In this document: in pieces, positions 1-8,711 of the stretch
Layout: every line of letters begins with the position of its first letter
Position numbering within the stretch: the stretch's first letter is position 1
Origin: an uncultured Oscillospiraceae bacterium
GTDB taxonomy: Bacteria > Bacillota > Clostridia > Oscillospirales > Acutalibacteraceae
Direction of reading: 5' to 3'
NCBI GenBank assembly: GCA_900544375.1
Contig: UQUZ01000008.1
Location: 9,428-73,427, forward strand
Length of the DNA stretch: 64,000 nt
The notes under the pieces: generated by a model
Seen by the model: the letters and a program-made list of their open reading frames with translations, nothing else
What the model was told of the DNA's origin: nothing
Databases searched by the model: none
Program-made: the position numbers and the translations under genes

Positions 1-1593
1 AACGGTCTTTCCGGCTTTGAACGGCCCAATGAGAGCGAGCACGATGTTTTTTACAGTGGGCACAGCAGCACCTCCATCTCCTCCGCCTATGGGCTTTCCG
101 CTGCAAAAAAGTTGGCAAAAGATGATCACTATGTGATCGCTGTCATCGGCGACGGCGCTTTAACGGGCGGGTTAGCCTACGAAGGGCTCAACAACGCCGG
201 GCGTACGCACAGCAGGCTAATTGTAATTTTGAATGATAATGAAATGTCGATTTCGCATAATGTTGGTTCTATGGCGCGTTATCTTGCTGTGATCCGCTCG
301 AAGCCTGGTTATTTTCGGTTGAAGGCGCGTATAGAGGGCTTTTTAAACCATATCCCGCTAGTGGGTAAGAAAATATCCAATCTGGTTTTTCGATCAAAAT
401 CAGTTTTGAAAAATTTAATTTATCAAAGCACAATTTTTGAAGATATGGGCTTTCAATATATGGGCCCGATCGACGGGCACAATTTGGAGCAGCTTCAGGA
501 GGCGCTTGAGGGCGCTAAGATGCTGCATCGGCCGGTTCTTTTGCATATCAACACTGTGAAGGGAAAGGGCTATGATTTTGCAGAACGTGAGCCGAACAAA
601 TTCCACGGGATTTCAAAGTTTGATATTAATACTGGGGAACCCGTTTTTTCTAGCACCAGTTTTTCTGAGATGTTTGGCAGGGCGTTATGCGATTTTGCGC
701 AGAAGGATGAGCGGATTTGCGCCATCACGGCCGCCATGGCGCTGGGCACGGGCCTTGATGCCTTCAGCAAAGCGTTTCCCGACCGCTTTTTCGATGTAGG
801 AATCGCAGAGGAGCACGCGGTAACCTTTGCCTCGGGCCTTGCAAAAAATCATATGCTGCCGGTGTTTGCGGTATATTCAACCTTCTTGCAGCGTTGTTAC
901 GATCAGTTGATCCATGACGCCTCGCTGCAAGGAAATAAAATGGTGCTTGCAATTGACCGCGCCGGTTTCGTCGGGGAGGATGGGGAAACCCATCAGGGCC
1001 TGTTTGATATGGCTTTACTCAACAGCGTGCCAGATTTGACGATTTATTCGCCCTCCACCTTTTCAGAACTGAAAAATGATCTGGGCAACGCTTTTTATAT
1101 TGATAAAGGGATTGTGGCCGTGCGGTATCCGCGCGGAACCGAGCGCGAATTCCCCGCAGATTATACGCCCTCCTTTGACTCTTTCACTCATTATGGCGAA
1201 GCGTGGGCAAAAATTGTGATCGTTACCTTTGGCCGGCTGTTTTCTAATGCCTGCATGGCGCTTGCTACCCTGCGGGAAAAGGGCATAAGCGCGCGGATCA
1301 TCAAGCTTAACCGGATTAAGCCTATTGATATCCGTGCCGTTCAATCAGCCCGTTTGGGGGAACAGATTTTTTTCTTTGAGGAAGGTGTGCGTACTGGCGG
1401 CATCGGGGAGCATTTTGCCGCCTTGCTGTTGGAGAAGGGCTTTCAGGGTAGCTTCCATTTAACAGCAGTGGAGGATTGCTTTGTTCGACAAGCGGCGGTA
1501 CCTTCGCTGATGGCGCAATACCACATGGATGCGGACGGTATGGTTCAAGTGATTTTGAGGGAGGCGGCGGAGCATGGCAAAACAACGGCTTGA
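1..1593 (+). CDS. dxs: 1-deoxy-D-xylulose-5-phosphate synthase, 5'-truncated by window edge
   Basis: Thiamine-diphosphate enzyme that condenses pyruvate and glyceraldehyde 3-phosphate, the first step of the cytosolic MEP isoprenoid pathway. The reading frame is open from base 1 (GHSSTSISSAYG is readable upstream of the first ATG at 112), so the true start lies outside; about 530 residues remain of the usual ~620. Seen: the GDGALTGG diphosphate-binding segment near nt 148, NDNEMSIS near 230, GPIDGH near 463, HINTVKGKGYDF near 544, then the transketolase Pyr domain with GIAEEHAV (catalytic Glu) and DRAGFVGEDG, and a C-terminal transketolase_C domain. It overlaps tlyA by 20 bp, so the two are translationally linked. 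Its pathway partners ispD and ispF are at 25-26.6 kb. Confidence 0.97.
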   Translation, partial: NGLSGFERPNESEHDVFYSGHSSTSISSAYGLSAAKKLAKDDHYVIAVIGDGALTGGLAYEGLNNAGRTHSRLIVILNDNEMSISHNVGSMARYLAVIRSKPGYFRLKARIEGFLNHIPLVGKKISNLVFRSKSVLKNLIYQSTIFEDMGFQYMGPIDGHNLEQLQEALEGAKMLHRPVLLHINTVKGKGYDFAEREPNKFHGISKFDINTGEPVFSSTSFSEMFGRALCDFAQKDERICAITAAMALGTGLDAFSKAFPDRFFDVGIAEEHAVTFASGLAKNHMLPVFAVYSTFLQRCYDQLIHDASLQGNKMVLAIDRAGFVGEDGETHQGLFDMALLNSVPDLTIYSPSTFSELKNDLGNAFYIDKGIVAVRYPRGTEREFPADYTPSFDSFTHYGEAWAKIVIVTFGRLFSNACMALATLREKGISARIIKLNRIKPIDIRAVQSARLGEQIFFFEEGVRTGGIGEHFAALLLEKGFQGSFHLTAVEDCFVRQAAVPSLMAQYHMDADGMVQVILREAAEHGKTTA

Positions 1594-2413
1594 CGTTGCC
1601 GTTTTTGAGCGGGGGCTTGCGCCCAGCCGGGAAAAAGCGCAGGCGCTCATCATGGCCGGGCAGATTTATCTCAACGGTCAAAAGGTCTCCAAAGCGGGTG
1701 CCAGCGTAAAGCCGGAGGATCAAATTGAGCTTCACGGCACACAGCTCCCCTTCGTCAGCAGAGGCGGCCTTAAGCTTAATAAGGCGATGCAGTGCTTTCC
1801 CATCACGCTAGAGCAGAAAATTTGCATGGATGTTGGCGCCTCCACCGGTGGCTTTACGGATTGCATGCTGCAAAATGGAGCCCGCAAGGTTTATGCGATC
1901 GATGTTGGCTACGGCCAGCTTGCCTGGAAGCTACGCACAGATGAGCGCGTTGTGAATTTGGAGCGTACAAATTTCCGCTATGTGACGCAGGAGCAGGTGC
2001 CGGATGCAATCGGTTTTGCGAGCGTGGATGTTTCATTCATCTCCTTGCGCTTGATTTTACCGGTGCTGTTTTGCCTCTTGCAGAAGGATGGCGAAGCCGT
2101 TTGCTTGATCAAGCCTCAGTTTGAAGCTGGGCGCGAGAAGGTTGGCAAAAAGGGCGTTGTGCGCGACCCTGCCACACACCGGCAGGTGATAGAGGCCGTC
2201 TGCTCTTTTGCGCTGGAAACAGGCTTTTCTATTTCGGGGCTAACGTTTTCCCCGGTAAAAGGTCCGGAAGGTAATATTGAATATTTGATTTATCTAAAAA
2301 AAAGCGCGCCGCTCCAAAGGCCCGATGCCATTGAGATTGAAGAGGTTGTGACACTGGCACATCGCTCGTTGGAGAAAAGCGGGCGGGCGATCCTGCCGGA
2401 AGGGGGGAGATGA
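1574..2413 (+). CDS. tlyA: TlyA family rRNA (cytidine-2'-O)-methyltransferase
   Basis: 279 residues. An N-terminal S4 RNA-binding domain (about residues 1-62) is followed by an FtsJ/RrmJ-type Rossmann methyltransferase with the SAM motif DVGASTGGFTD at 85-96 and DVSFIS further on. Family members 2'-O-methylate ribosomal RNA cytidines; 'hemolysin A' is an old name for the family. The ATG at 1574 lies inside the end of dxs, with GGGAGGCGG a few bases upstream as ribosome-binding site. nadK starts 7 bp after the stop. Target nucleotides cannot be read from the sequence. Confidence 0.93.
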   Translation: MAKQRLDVAVFERGLAPSREKAQALIMAGQIYLNGQKVSKAGASVKPEDQIELHGTQLPFVSRGGLKLNKAMQCFPITLEQKICMDVGASTGGFTDCMLQNGARKVYAIDVGYGQLAWKLRTDERVVNLERTNFRYVTQEQVPDAIGFASVDVSFISLRLILPVLFCLLQKDGEAVCLIKPQFEAGREKVGKKGVVRDPATHRQVIEAVCSFALETGFSISGLTFSPVKGPEGNIEYLIYLKKSAPLQRPDAIEIEEVVTLAHRSLEKSGRAILPEGGR

Positions 2414-2419
2414 GAACAT

Positions 2420-3280
2420 ATGAAGCTCGCAGTATTGCCGAACCTGACAAAAAAGAACGCGCGGGAAATCGCGCTCTCCGTCCTCCGGGAGGGGAAGGCG
2501 CTCGGCATCCAGTGCGTGATGTGCGATTCGTTAAAAGCTGATTTTATCCAGGGGGATTTTTCTTTTCTCCCAGAGCAGGAGGCGCTACAATCCGCCGATT
2601 TTGTGGTTTCTATTGGCGGAGACGGCACTATGATCCACGATGCCAAGCTCGCGGCGCCCTTGCATAAGCCTGTGCTCGGCATCAATGCGGGCCGCCTCGG
2701 CTTCATGGCGGGTTTAGAGCCGCAGGAAATCTTCCTGCTAAAAAATTTGGTCTGCAACAATTTTGCAATTGACCGGAGAATGCTGCTTGATGTAAAATTA
2801 AAAAAAGACGGCCAAATTTGTTATCGATCCCAATGCATCAATGATGTTGCTCTTGTGCGCGGTGAAGAACTTCGGCTGCTGGAATGCAGCGCGTTTTGTG
2901 ATGGGCAGCCCATTGCGCGGTATATGGCGGACGGCATGGTGGTTGCAACGCCCACCGGCTCCACGGCTTATTCTCTATCTGCGGGCGGGCCTGTGGTGGA
3001 CCCATCTTTAGAATGCCTGTTGCTCACACCGGTTTGCGCGCACTCCTTATTCAGCCGGCCTATGCTGTTTCGTCCGGACGCCAAGCTTTCTCTATGCGCC
3101 GAAATGCGTGACGGGGGCAGCGTTTATCTCTCATGCGATGGGGAGACAGAAAAAATTCCGGAGGATTGCACGCTTGAGGTAACAAAGTCGGAGCTTTACG
3201 CAGATTTTATCCGGATGAAAAACGATACCTTTATGGACCGCTTGCAGGCGAAATTTTTTAAGAGGGGGCCCCTGGTTTGA
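2420..3280 (+). CDS. nadK: NAD kinase
   Basis: 286 residues, cytosolic; phosphorylates NAD+ to NADP+ at the 2' position with ATP or polyphosphate. The diagnostic GGDGT is at residues 66-70, followed by GINAGRLGFM, the NDV segment and TPTGSTAYSLSAGGP, which form the NAD-binding C-terminal domain. Length is normal. The start has AAGGGGGGAGATG upstream. Its stop codon overlaps the TTG start of argR (TTGA), in the conserved tlyA-nadK-argR-recN order. Confidence 0.96.
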   Translation: MKLAVLPNLTKKNAREIALSVLREGKALGIQCVMCDSLKADFIQGDFSFLPEQEALQSADFVVSIGGDGTMIHDAKLAAPLHKPVLGINAGRLGFMAGLEPQEIFLLKNLVCNNFAIDRRMLLDVKLKKDGQICYRSQCINDVALVRGEELRLLECSAFCDGQPIARYMADGMVVATPTGSTAYSLSAGGPVVDPSLECLLLTPVCAHSLFSRPMLFRPDAKLSLCAEMRDGGSVYLSCDGETEKIPEDCTLEVTKSELYADFIRMKNDTFMDRLQAKFFKRGPLV

Positions 3281-3732
3281 AACGGAAACGGCATGCACTG
3301 ATTCTGGAGCTGATCCAGCAATACGAGATTACCACGCAGGACGAGCTGCTTGCAAAGCTGCGGGAAAATGGATTTGAGGTCACACAGGCGACCGTATCCC
3401 GCGATATCAAAGAATTGCGGCTTGTCAAGGCGATGTCTCCCAGCGGGCAATACCGGTATATGGCCGGCGCGGCGCAGGGCGACGAATATCTCGCAAAATT
3501 CTATACGATCTTCTCCGGCTCCGTCATTTCTGTTGATTATGCGGGGAACACCTGTGTGGTGAAGTGCTATGCGGGCATGGCGCAGGCGGCCTGTGCGGCC
3601 ATTGATGCGATGCATTTTGAGGGGATCGTCGGCACGCTGGCGGGGGATGATACGATTTTTGTACTTTGCCGCACGCCTGAATTAACGCAGCAGCTGAAAA
3701 GCTCTCTTGACAAAATGCTGCAAAACGGATAA
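3277..3732 (+). CDS. argR: Arginine repressor ArgR/AhrC
   Basis: 151 residues. The N-terminal winged helix (about 1-70) contains the recognition helix TQATVSRDIKELRLVK; the C-terminal domain (about 80-151) carries GTLAGDDTIFVL, whose Asp pair binds L-arginine at the hexamer interface. Family members repress arginine biosynthesis and can activate catabolism. Translation starts at a TTG overlapping the nadK stop (TTGA), with AAGAGGGGGCC upstream. Placement just before recN is conserved in Firmicutes and does not by itself imply regulation of recN. No ARG-box operator is assigned in this window. Confidence 0.95.
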   Translation: MKRKRHALILELIQQYEITTQDELLAKLRENGFEVTQATVSRDIKELRLVKAMSPSGQYRYMAGAAQGDEYLAKFYTIFSGSVISVDYAGNTCVVKCYAGMAQAACAAIDAMHFEGIVGTLAGDDTIFVLCRTPELTQQLKSSLDKMLQNG

Positions 3733-3759
3733 CGCATTTTCAGAAAGGCATGGTTCGTT

Positions 3760-5439
3760 ATGCTGACAAGCCTTCAAATTGAAAATATTGCTGTGATCGA
3801 AAAAGCGGAAATCAGCTTTAATAAGGGCCTGAATGTTTTAACGGGTGAAACGGGCGCGGGCAAATCGATCATTATTGATTCCATTAACGCGGTGCTCGGC
3901 GAGCGCACCACGCGGGAGCTTGTGCGCTCCGGCGCACCTTCCGCCAAAGTGTCGGCACTCTTTTTTGAGATTTCAAGGCCTGCTATGCAGGTTTTGGAAT
4001 CCTTCGGCATAGAGCCGGAGGAGGATGGAAATCTCCTGATCCAGCGCTCTATTAGCGCGGATGGGCGCAGTGTATGTCGGATCAATGGCAAGACGGCGAC
4101 TGTGTCTATGCTGCGCCAGATTGGGGGCGAGTTGATTAATATCCATGGGCAGCACGACAGTCAGTCGCTCCTATCGCCGGATAAACACCTCGGTTTCATT
4201 GATGCGCTCGCGCAGGATAGCAAGCTCTTAGAGCAATATCACAGCCTTTATGCCGCCTATGTCAAAGTCAGGCGCGCTTTAAATGAATTGCAAATGGATG
4301 AAGAGGAAAAGCTGCGAAAAACAGACTTGCTCCGATTTCAGATTGACGAATTGGAATCGGCTAACCTGCAAATCGGGGAGCAGGAGCGCCTGATACAGGA
4401 GCGCGCTCGCTGCCTGAATGCCGAAAAAATCCTTCAGAGCCTGCGCAGGGCCTACGATGCGATCAATGGCACAGAGGAAACGCTTGGCGCGTTGCAGCTG
4501 TTTACAGATGCTGCGGCGAGCTTGCAGGAGGCGGCGCGATATGATGCTGCTGTGGAGAAAACAGCGCAGGAGGTTTTGGATCTCTCCTATAATGTGGAGG
4601 CCTATACCGATGAGATCCGCAATGCGTTCGACTCGCTTTCCTATGATCCTGGAGATTTGGAGCGAATTGAAGAGCGGCTGGATCAGCTTTATAAGCTCTC
4701 CCGGAAATATGGAGAAACGGAAGAGGAAATGATCGCTTATCTAGAGAACGCACAGAAAGAGCTGGATGAGATCGCTTTTTCAGAGGAGCGGACAGAAGCG
4801 CTCCATGGAGAGCGGCGGGAATTGGTGCGTAAAATCAAGGCGTTGGCGGTAACGCTTTCCGAGGTCCGCAGGCAGTCGGGAGAGCTCTTTACCAAGCAGG
4901 TGGAGGAGGAGCTGGCCTATCTCGATATGCCGCACGTACATTTCCTTGTCCGCCATGAGCAGGTAAAACCCGGGCCGAACGGCGCGGATGAGATTGAATT
5001 TTTAATCTCCGCGAATCCCGGCGAGCCGCCGCGCCCATTGGCGAAGATCGCCTCGGGCGGAGAGCTGTCCCGCATCATGCTGGCAATCAAAAATGTATTA
5101 TCCGGCAGCGACGAAATCGGCACGTTGATTTTTGATGAGATTGATACGGGTGTGAGCGGCCGGGCTGCGCAGAAGATCGCGCTAAAATTAAAGCAGGTGT
5201 CAGCCGGGCGACAGGTGATCTGCGTGACGCACCTGGCGCAGATTGCAGCCCAGGCAGATTGCCATCTCCTGATCCAAAAAACCGTGCGGGAGGAAAAAAC
5301 CTACACCCAGGTAGACGCGCTCGATTTTGAGGGGCGCAAGCGCGAGCTTGCCCGGATCATGGGCGGCATGGAGGAGATCACGCCGTTGCAGCTGCAAAGC
5401 GCGGAGGAATTGCTGCGGGCGGCTGAAATGGATTCTTAA
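3760..5439 (+). CDS. recN: DNA repair protein RecN
   Basis: 559 residues, SMC-like ATPase of recombinational double-strand-break repair. Walker A GETGAGKS is at 29-36, followed by NIHGQHDSQ. A long charged coiled-coil region (about 160-370) separates this from the C-terminal head with signature ASGGELSRIMLAIK and Walker B LIFDEIDTGVSG. Length matches the family. Start ATG is preceded by AGAAAGGCATGGTT. It ends the dxs-tlyA-nadK-argR-recN run and is followed by a hairpin at 5471-5498. Confidence 0.97.
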   Translation: MLTSLQIENIAVIEKAEISFNKGLNVLTGETGAGKSIIIDSINAVLGERTTRELVRSGAPSAKVSALFFEISRPAMQVLESFGIEPEEDGNLLIQRSISADGRSVCRINGKTATVSMLRQIGGELINIHGQHDSQSLLSPDKHLGFIDALAQDSKLLEQYHSLYAAYVKVRRALNELQMDEEEKLRKTDLLRFQIDELESANLQIGEQERLIQERARCLNAEKILQSLRRAYDAINGTEETLGALQLFTDAAASLQEAARYDAAVEKTAQEVLDLSYNVEAYTDEIRNAFDSLSYDPGDLERIEERLDQLYKLSRKYGETEEEMIAYLENAQKELDEIAFSEERTEALHGERRELVRKIKALAVTLSEVRRQSGELFTKQVEEELAYLDMPHVHFLVRHEQVKPGPNGADEIEFLISANPGEPPRPLAKIASGGELSRIMLAIKNVLSGSDEIGTLIFDEIDTGVSGRAAQKIALKLKQVSAGRQVICVTHLAQIAAQADCHLLIQKTVREEKTYTQVDALDFEGRKRELARIMGGMEEITPLQLQSAEELLRAAEMDS

Positions 5440-5470
5440 ACGCTTGATTCTTTATCAGTAAAATAGCAGA

Positions 5471-5508
5471 GCGGAGATATCGAAATAGGTATCTCCGCCC
5501 ATTTATTT
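5471..5508 (+). terminator. Terminator after recN
   Basis: Perfect 9-bp stem GCGGAGATA / TATCTCCGC with a 10-nt loop, followed by an AT-rich tail containing ATTTATTTTG. It closes the recN transcription unit before the ECF sigma gene. Confidence 0.7.
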
Positions 5509-5599
5509 TGTGATGCTGCTGGTGATTTCAAAATTGTTGTTACCTTTTTCAAAATATTGCAACCACTATTATGTAGGCTTTTATGAAAGGAAGCGTGTT

Positions 5600-6115
5600 G
5601 TGGACTCATTTGATGAATTATATCAGAATTACAACAAAGATATTTTTCGATTTTTATATAAGCTATGCGGTTATGATCGCGTGCTTGCAGAAGATTTGAT
5701 GCAGGAAACTTTTCTGCATGCTTATTTAGGCATTACAAATTTCAAAGCGCTGTGCAGTGTGAAAACTTGGCTGATGCAAATCGCGAAAAATAGATATTTC
5801 CTGTTTTTAAGACGGGAAGAAAAGCGCACGCCTATTGTTTCTTTAGAGATTCTGATAACGGATCTCTTTGATGAAGGCTTAAACGTAACAGACGGTTTAT
5901 ATGAACAGCAATTGATCTCCGATTCTCTTGATATTGTATTTTTAATGTCCGAAAAAATGAAAATCGTTTTTCTTGATCGAATCTATTATGATATGTCGTA
6001 TATCGAAATAGCAGAGCATCTTTCCATATCAGTGGGATCGGCAAAGATGCTTTTCCACAGAGCGAAATTGCTGTTACAAAAACAACTAAAGGAGAATTAT
6101 GGATATGAAATATGA
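5600..6115 (+). CDS. ECF-type RNA polymerase sigma factor
   Basis: 171 residues from a GTG at 5600 that has GAAAGGAAG upstream; an upstream ATG at 5510 in the same frame has no ribosome-binding site and overlaps the recN terminator. Region 2 (about 1-75) shows FDELYQNYNKDIFRFLYKL and AEDLMQETFLHAYLGI, then VKTWLMQIAKNRYFLFLRR; region 4 (about 115-165) has FLDRIYYDMSYIEIAEHLS with SVGSAKMLFHRAKLLL as the helix-turn-helix. The gene overlaps the zinc-finger anti-sigma gene, the usual ECF pairing. It is visibly more AT-rich than recN and rex on either side. The signal it answers to is unknown. Confidence 0.87.
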   Translation: MDSFDELYQNYNKDIFRFLYKLCGYDRVLAEDLMQETFLHAYLGITNFKALCSVKTWLMQIAKNRYFLFLRREEKRTPIVSLEILITDLFDEGLNVTDGLYEQQLISDSLDIVFLMSEKMKIVFLDRIYYDMSYIEIAEHLSISVGSAKMLFHRAKLLLQKQLKENYGYEI

Positions 6116-6752
6116 TTGTGCATTGATTCAGGATGTTGTGTCTTTATATCACGAGGAAGTGTTGAGTGAGCGCAGCAAAGAGGTAGTAAATGATCATTTG
6201 AAGATGTGTTCAGAATGTAGAGAATATTACAATACTTTTTCCTCTTCTGATCCTCCAGTGAATACTGCTATTTTAGAAATGGGATCATTATCTCATCTTG
6301 CAGACAAAATTAAAGAGTATCACGCTTATCAGCTTGGAGTATTCCTATTTTCGATCATTGCCATGTTGACAATTGTTTTGCCATGGTTTGGATATCGCGG
6401 CGTCACGGAGACAAGGGGTACTATATTATTCAGCTATCCTGCTGCTATTATTGGTTTTGCATTGATGCAGTTTTCTATTTGGTTCCGCTTTAAGGATTAT
6501 AAAAATCGTATGATTTGGGGGTATATAGGGTTTGGGTTGGTTTTGCTGACCGAAATCTATGTTTTTTTAACAATCACTACAGGCAGCACAATAGGAGTAG
6601 ATTTTCTTTTATTTCATTTTGATGTGCCGTGCCTCGATGAAATCAATCTGTTCCACAGCTTTTCCAATGCAAGGTTTGGTTTTTATTTAGGCTTATTGGC
6701 AACGGTATGGGATGCAATCGCCTTTTCCTTTTTTGTTCATCGGTTCAAATAA
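6099..6752 (+). CDS. Zinc-finger (zf-HC2) transmembrane anti-sigma factor
   Basis: 217 residues. The N-terminal ~45 residues contain the H-x3-C-x2-C motif HLKMCSEC of ZAS-type anti-sigma domains; then come four hydrophobic segments (about 80-100, 110-127, 140-160 and 190-212), so the domain is anchored on the cytoplasmic face of the membrane. It overlaps the sigma gene by 17 bp and presumably sequesters that sigma factor (inference from family and position). The second ATG at 6105 is an alternative start; AAAGGAG precedes both. No protease gene for regulated proteolysis is adjacent. Confidence 0.8.
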   Translation: MDMKYDCALIQDVVSLYHEEVLSERSKEVVNDHLKMCSECREYYNTFSSSDPPVNTAILEMGSLSHLADKIKEYHAYQLGVFLFSIIAMLTIVLPWFGYRGVTETRGTILFSYPAAIIGFALMQFSIWFRFKDYKNRMIWGYIGFGLVLLTEIYVFLTITTGSTIGVDFLLFHFDVPCLDEINLFHSFSNARFGFYLGLLATVWDAIAFSFFVHRFK

Positions 6753-6800
6753 GGCCACCCCCTCCAATTTGATAAACTGATTCTAATTTTTTCCAAAAAT

Positions 6801-6846
6801 AAGCTAGCCCTGCGAGATGCGATCCGCCTCAGGGCTAGCTTTTAAA
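6801..6846. terminator. Bidirectional terminator between anti-sigma gene and rex
   Basis: Perfect 12-bp arms AAGCTAGCCCTG and CAGGGCTAGCTT with a 17-nt loop. T-runs occur on both strands (TTTTAAAA on plus, ATTTTTGG on minus), fitting the convergent genes on each side. Confidence 0.85.
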
Positions 6847-6864
6847 ATCATATGAAAGAAACTG

Positions 6865-7500
6865 TTAAAACTTTGTGCTCATCTGATAGCTTAGCGTCAT
6901 CAGGCTGTCGCTCAAATGCACGTTTTCCACCGCAACATCCGGATAATGTGCCGCAATATCGAAATGCGTATAGTTCCAAAAGCCTTTAATGCCGAGCTTG
7001 ACAAGCTGCGCGATGATCTCCGGCGCGTTGTCGCTTGAAATGCACAGCACCGCCACCATAGGTTTTTGATCCCGGCAGAAGTCGTCTAACCCATCTACAT
7101 GGCGCACAGGCAGACCGCGCACGAGTTGGCCCGCCATGGCCTCATTCTTATCGAAGATACCGATAAGATTAAACCCGCGCGCTTCAAACGACATGTGTGT
7201 TGCAATTGCACGGCCTAGATTACCCGCGCCGATCAGGATGGTTTTCAGCCCCCGATCTACCCCCAGAATGCGCCCGATTTCCGCATAGAGCTGCTCCACA
7301 TTGTAGCCGTAGCCCTGCTGGCCGAAACCACCAAAGCAGTTGAGATCTTGCCGGATCTGCGAGGCGGTCAGCCCCATGCGTTGGGAGAGCTCGCGCGAGG
7401 AGATACGGGTGATATTGTGCTTTTCCAGCTCGCCGAGGAAGCGGTAATAACGAGGCAGCCGCTTGATGACGGACATAGAGATATTTTCGCTTTTCGCCAT
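6865..7500 (-). CDS. rex: Redox-sensing transcriptional repressor Rex
   Basis: 211 residues. A winged-helix N-terminus (about 1-80: ISSRELSQRMGLTASQIRQDL and FGGFGQQGYGY) is followed by a Rossmann NAD(H)-binding domain with GAGNLGRAI at 91-99. Family role: Rex binds operators when NADH/NAD+ is low and releases them when NADH rises, derepressing fermentation genes. Here it is the last gene of acn-icd-rex, 13 bp after icd, so it should share the promoter upstream of acn. A Rex-box-like palindrome lies in that leader, which would make rex self-regulated (inference). Confidence 0.96.
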   Translation of the reverse strand: MAKSENISMSVIKRLPRYYRFLGELEKHNITRISSRELSQRMGLTASQIRQDLNCFGGFGQQGYGYNVEQLYAEIGRILGVDRGLKTILIGAGNLGRAIATHMSFEARGFNLIGIFDKNEAMAGQLVRGLPVRHVDGLDDFCRDQKPMVAVLCISSDNAPEIIAQLVKLGIKGFWNYTHFDIAAHYPDVAVENVHLSDSLMTLSYQMSTKF

Positions 7501-7513
7501 AATTGATCCGCCC

Positions 7514-8683
7514 TTATTTGCTTAGGTTTTGAACGGTCTCCATCACATAATCGCCAAATTCGCTGCATGTGCAGCCCGTATCACGGCCTGTGATGGTCAG
7601 CTTCTTCTCCTCCAACATGCAGATGTCAAGCGCGCGCTCGAGCAGGTCCGCCTTTTCCTGGCGGCCGATGTGGGAGAGGAGCATCACGGTCGCGCGCAAC
7701 ATAGAGCAGGGGTCCGCATACTGGCCGCGGCCCTCGCGGATCATGCGGGGGGCGGAGCCATGAATCGCCTCAAACATGGCGTAGCGCTTGCCGATATTTG
7801 CGCTGCCTGCCGTGCCAACACCACCCTGGAATTCGGCAGCCTCATCCGTGATGATATCGCCGTAGAGGTTCGGCAGGATGAACACGCGGAAGTCGCGGCG
7901 GCGCTTTTCATCAATGAGCTTTGCCGTAAGGATGTCGATATACCATTCGTCTGTGGTGATCTCCGGGTATTCTTCGCCGATCTTTTTGGCGATGTTGAGG
8001 AACTTGCCGTCCGTCGTTTTGATCACGTTGGCTTTTGATACAACGGAAACGCGGTTCTTGCCGTTGCGCTTCGCGTAATCATAGGCCAAACGGGAAATGC
8101 GCTCGCACCCTTCCGTTGTCGCAACGACGAAATCCATAGCGAGATCGTCCGTCACATGCACGCCCTTGGAGCCCACGGCGTATGCGCCCTCCGTGTTTTC
8201 CCGGAAGAAGGTCCAGTCAATGCCCTGGTCCGGCACCTTGACAGGCCGCATGTTGGCAAACAGGTCGAGCGCCTTGCGCATCGCTACGTTCGCGCTTTCA
8301 ATATTCGGCCACGGGTCGCCTGCCTGTGGTGTCGTGGTCGGGCCCTTGAGGATGACGTGGCACTTTTTGAGCTCCTCGAGCACGTCGTCCGGGATTGCTT
8401 TATTCGCGGCCACGCGGTTTTCAATCGTCAGGCCGTCAATCACACGGAATTCGACCTTGCCGGCCTTCACATCGTCCGCGAGCATGTATTCGAGCACGCG
8501 GGCGGATTCCTTTGTAATGATCGGGCCGATACCGTCGCCGCCACAAACGCCAATGATGATTTTATCAAGCTTGTCATAGTCGATAAAATCCTTATCCGCC
8601 TTGATGCGGTCAGAACGCTCATACTGCTCGCGCACGAGCGCCTCAAAGTGTGCTACCGCTGATTTAATCTTTGCTTCGTCCAT
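7514..8683 (-). CDS. icd: Isocitrate/isopropylmalate family dehydrogenase, likely isocitrate dehydrogenase
   Basis: 389 residues from the ATG at 8683, which has GGAGGCAGAAAAG upstream; an ATG 15 bp earlier contains this ribosome-binding site and is rejected. Beta-decarboxylating dehydrogenase fold: GVCGGDGIGP, the phosphate/substrate segment KGPTTTPQ...NVAMRKALDLFANMRPV, FFRENTEGAYAVG, and the metal-binding NLYGDIITDEAAEFQGG followed by EAIHGSAP. Adjacent aconitase argues for isocitrate to 2-oxoglutarate rather than a leucine-pathway role. The short clostridial form differs from E. coli Icd; cofactor preference is not decided here. Confidence 0.88.
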   Translation of the reverse strand: MDEAKIKSAVAHFEALVREQYERSDRIKADKDFIDYDKLDKIIIGVCGGDGIGPIITKESARVLEYMLADDVKAGKVEFRVIDGLTIENRVAANKAIPDDVLEELKKCHVILKGPTTTPQAGDPWPNIESANVAMRKALDLFANMRPVKVPDQGIDWTFFRENTEGAYAVGSKGVHVTDDLAMDFVVATTEGCERISRLAYDYAKRNGKNRVSVVSKANVIKTTDGKFLNIAKKIGEEYPEITTDEWYIDILTAKLIDEKRRRDFRVFILPNLYGDIITDEAAEFQGGVGTAGSANIGKRYAMFEAIHGSAPRMIREGRGQYADPCSMLRATVMLLSHIGRQEKADLLERALDICMLEEKKLTITGRDTGCTCSEFGDYVMETVQNLSK

Positions 8684-8711
8684 CTTTTCTGCCTCCATAT
8701 GTATCGTTTCT

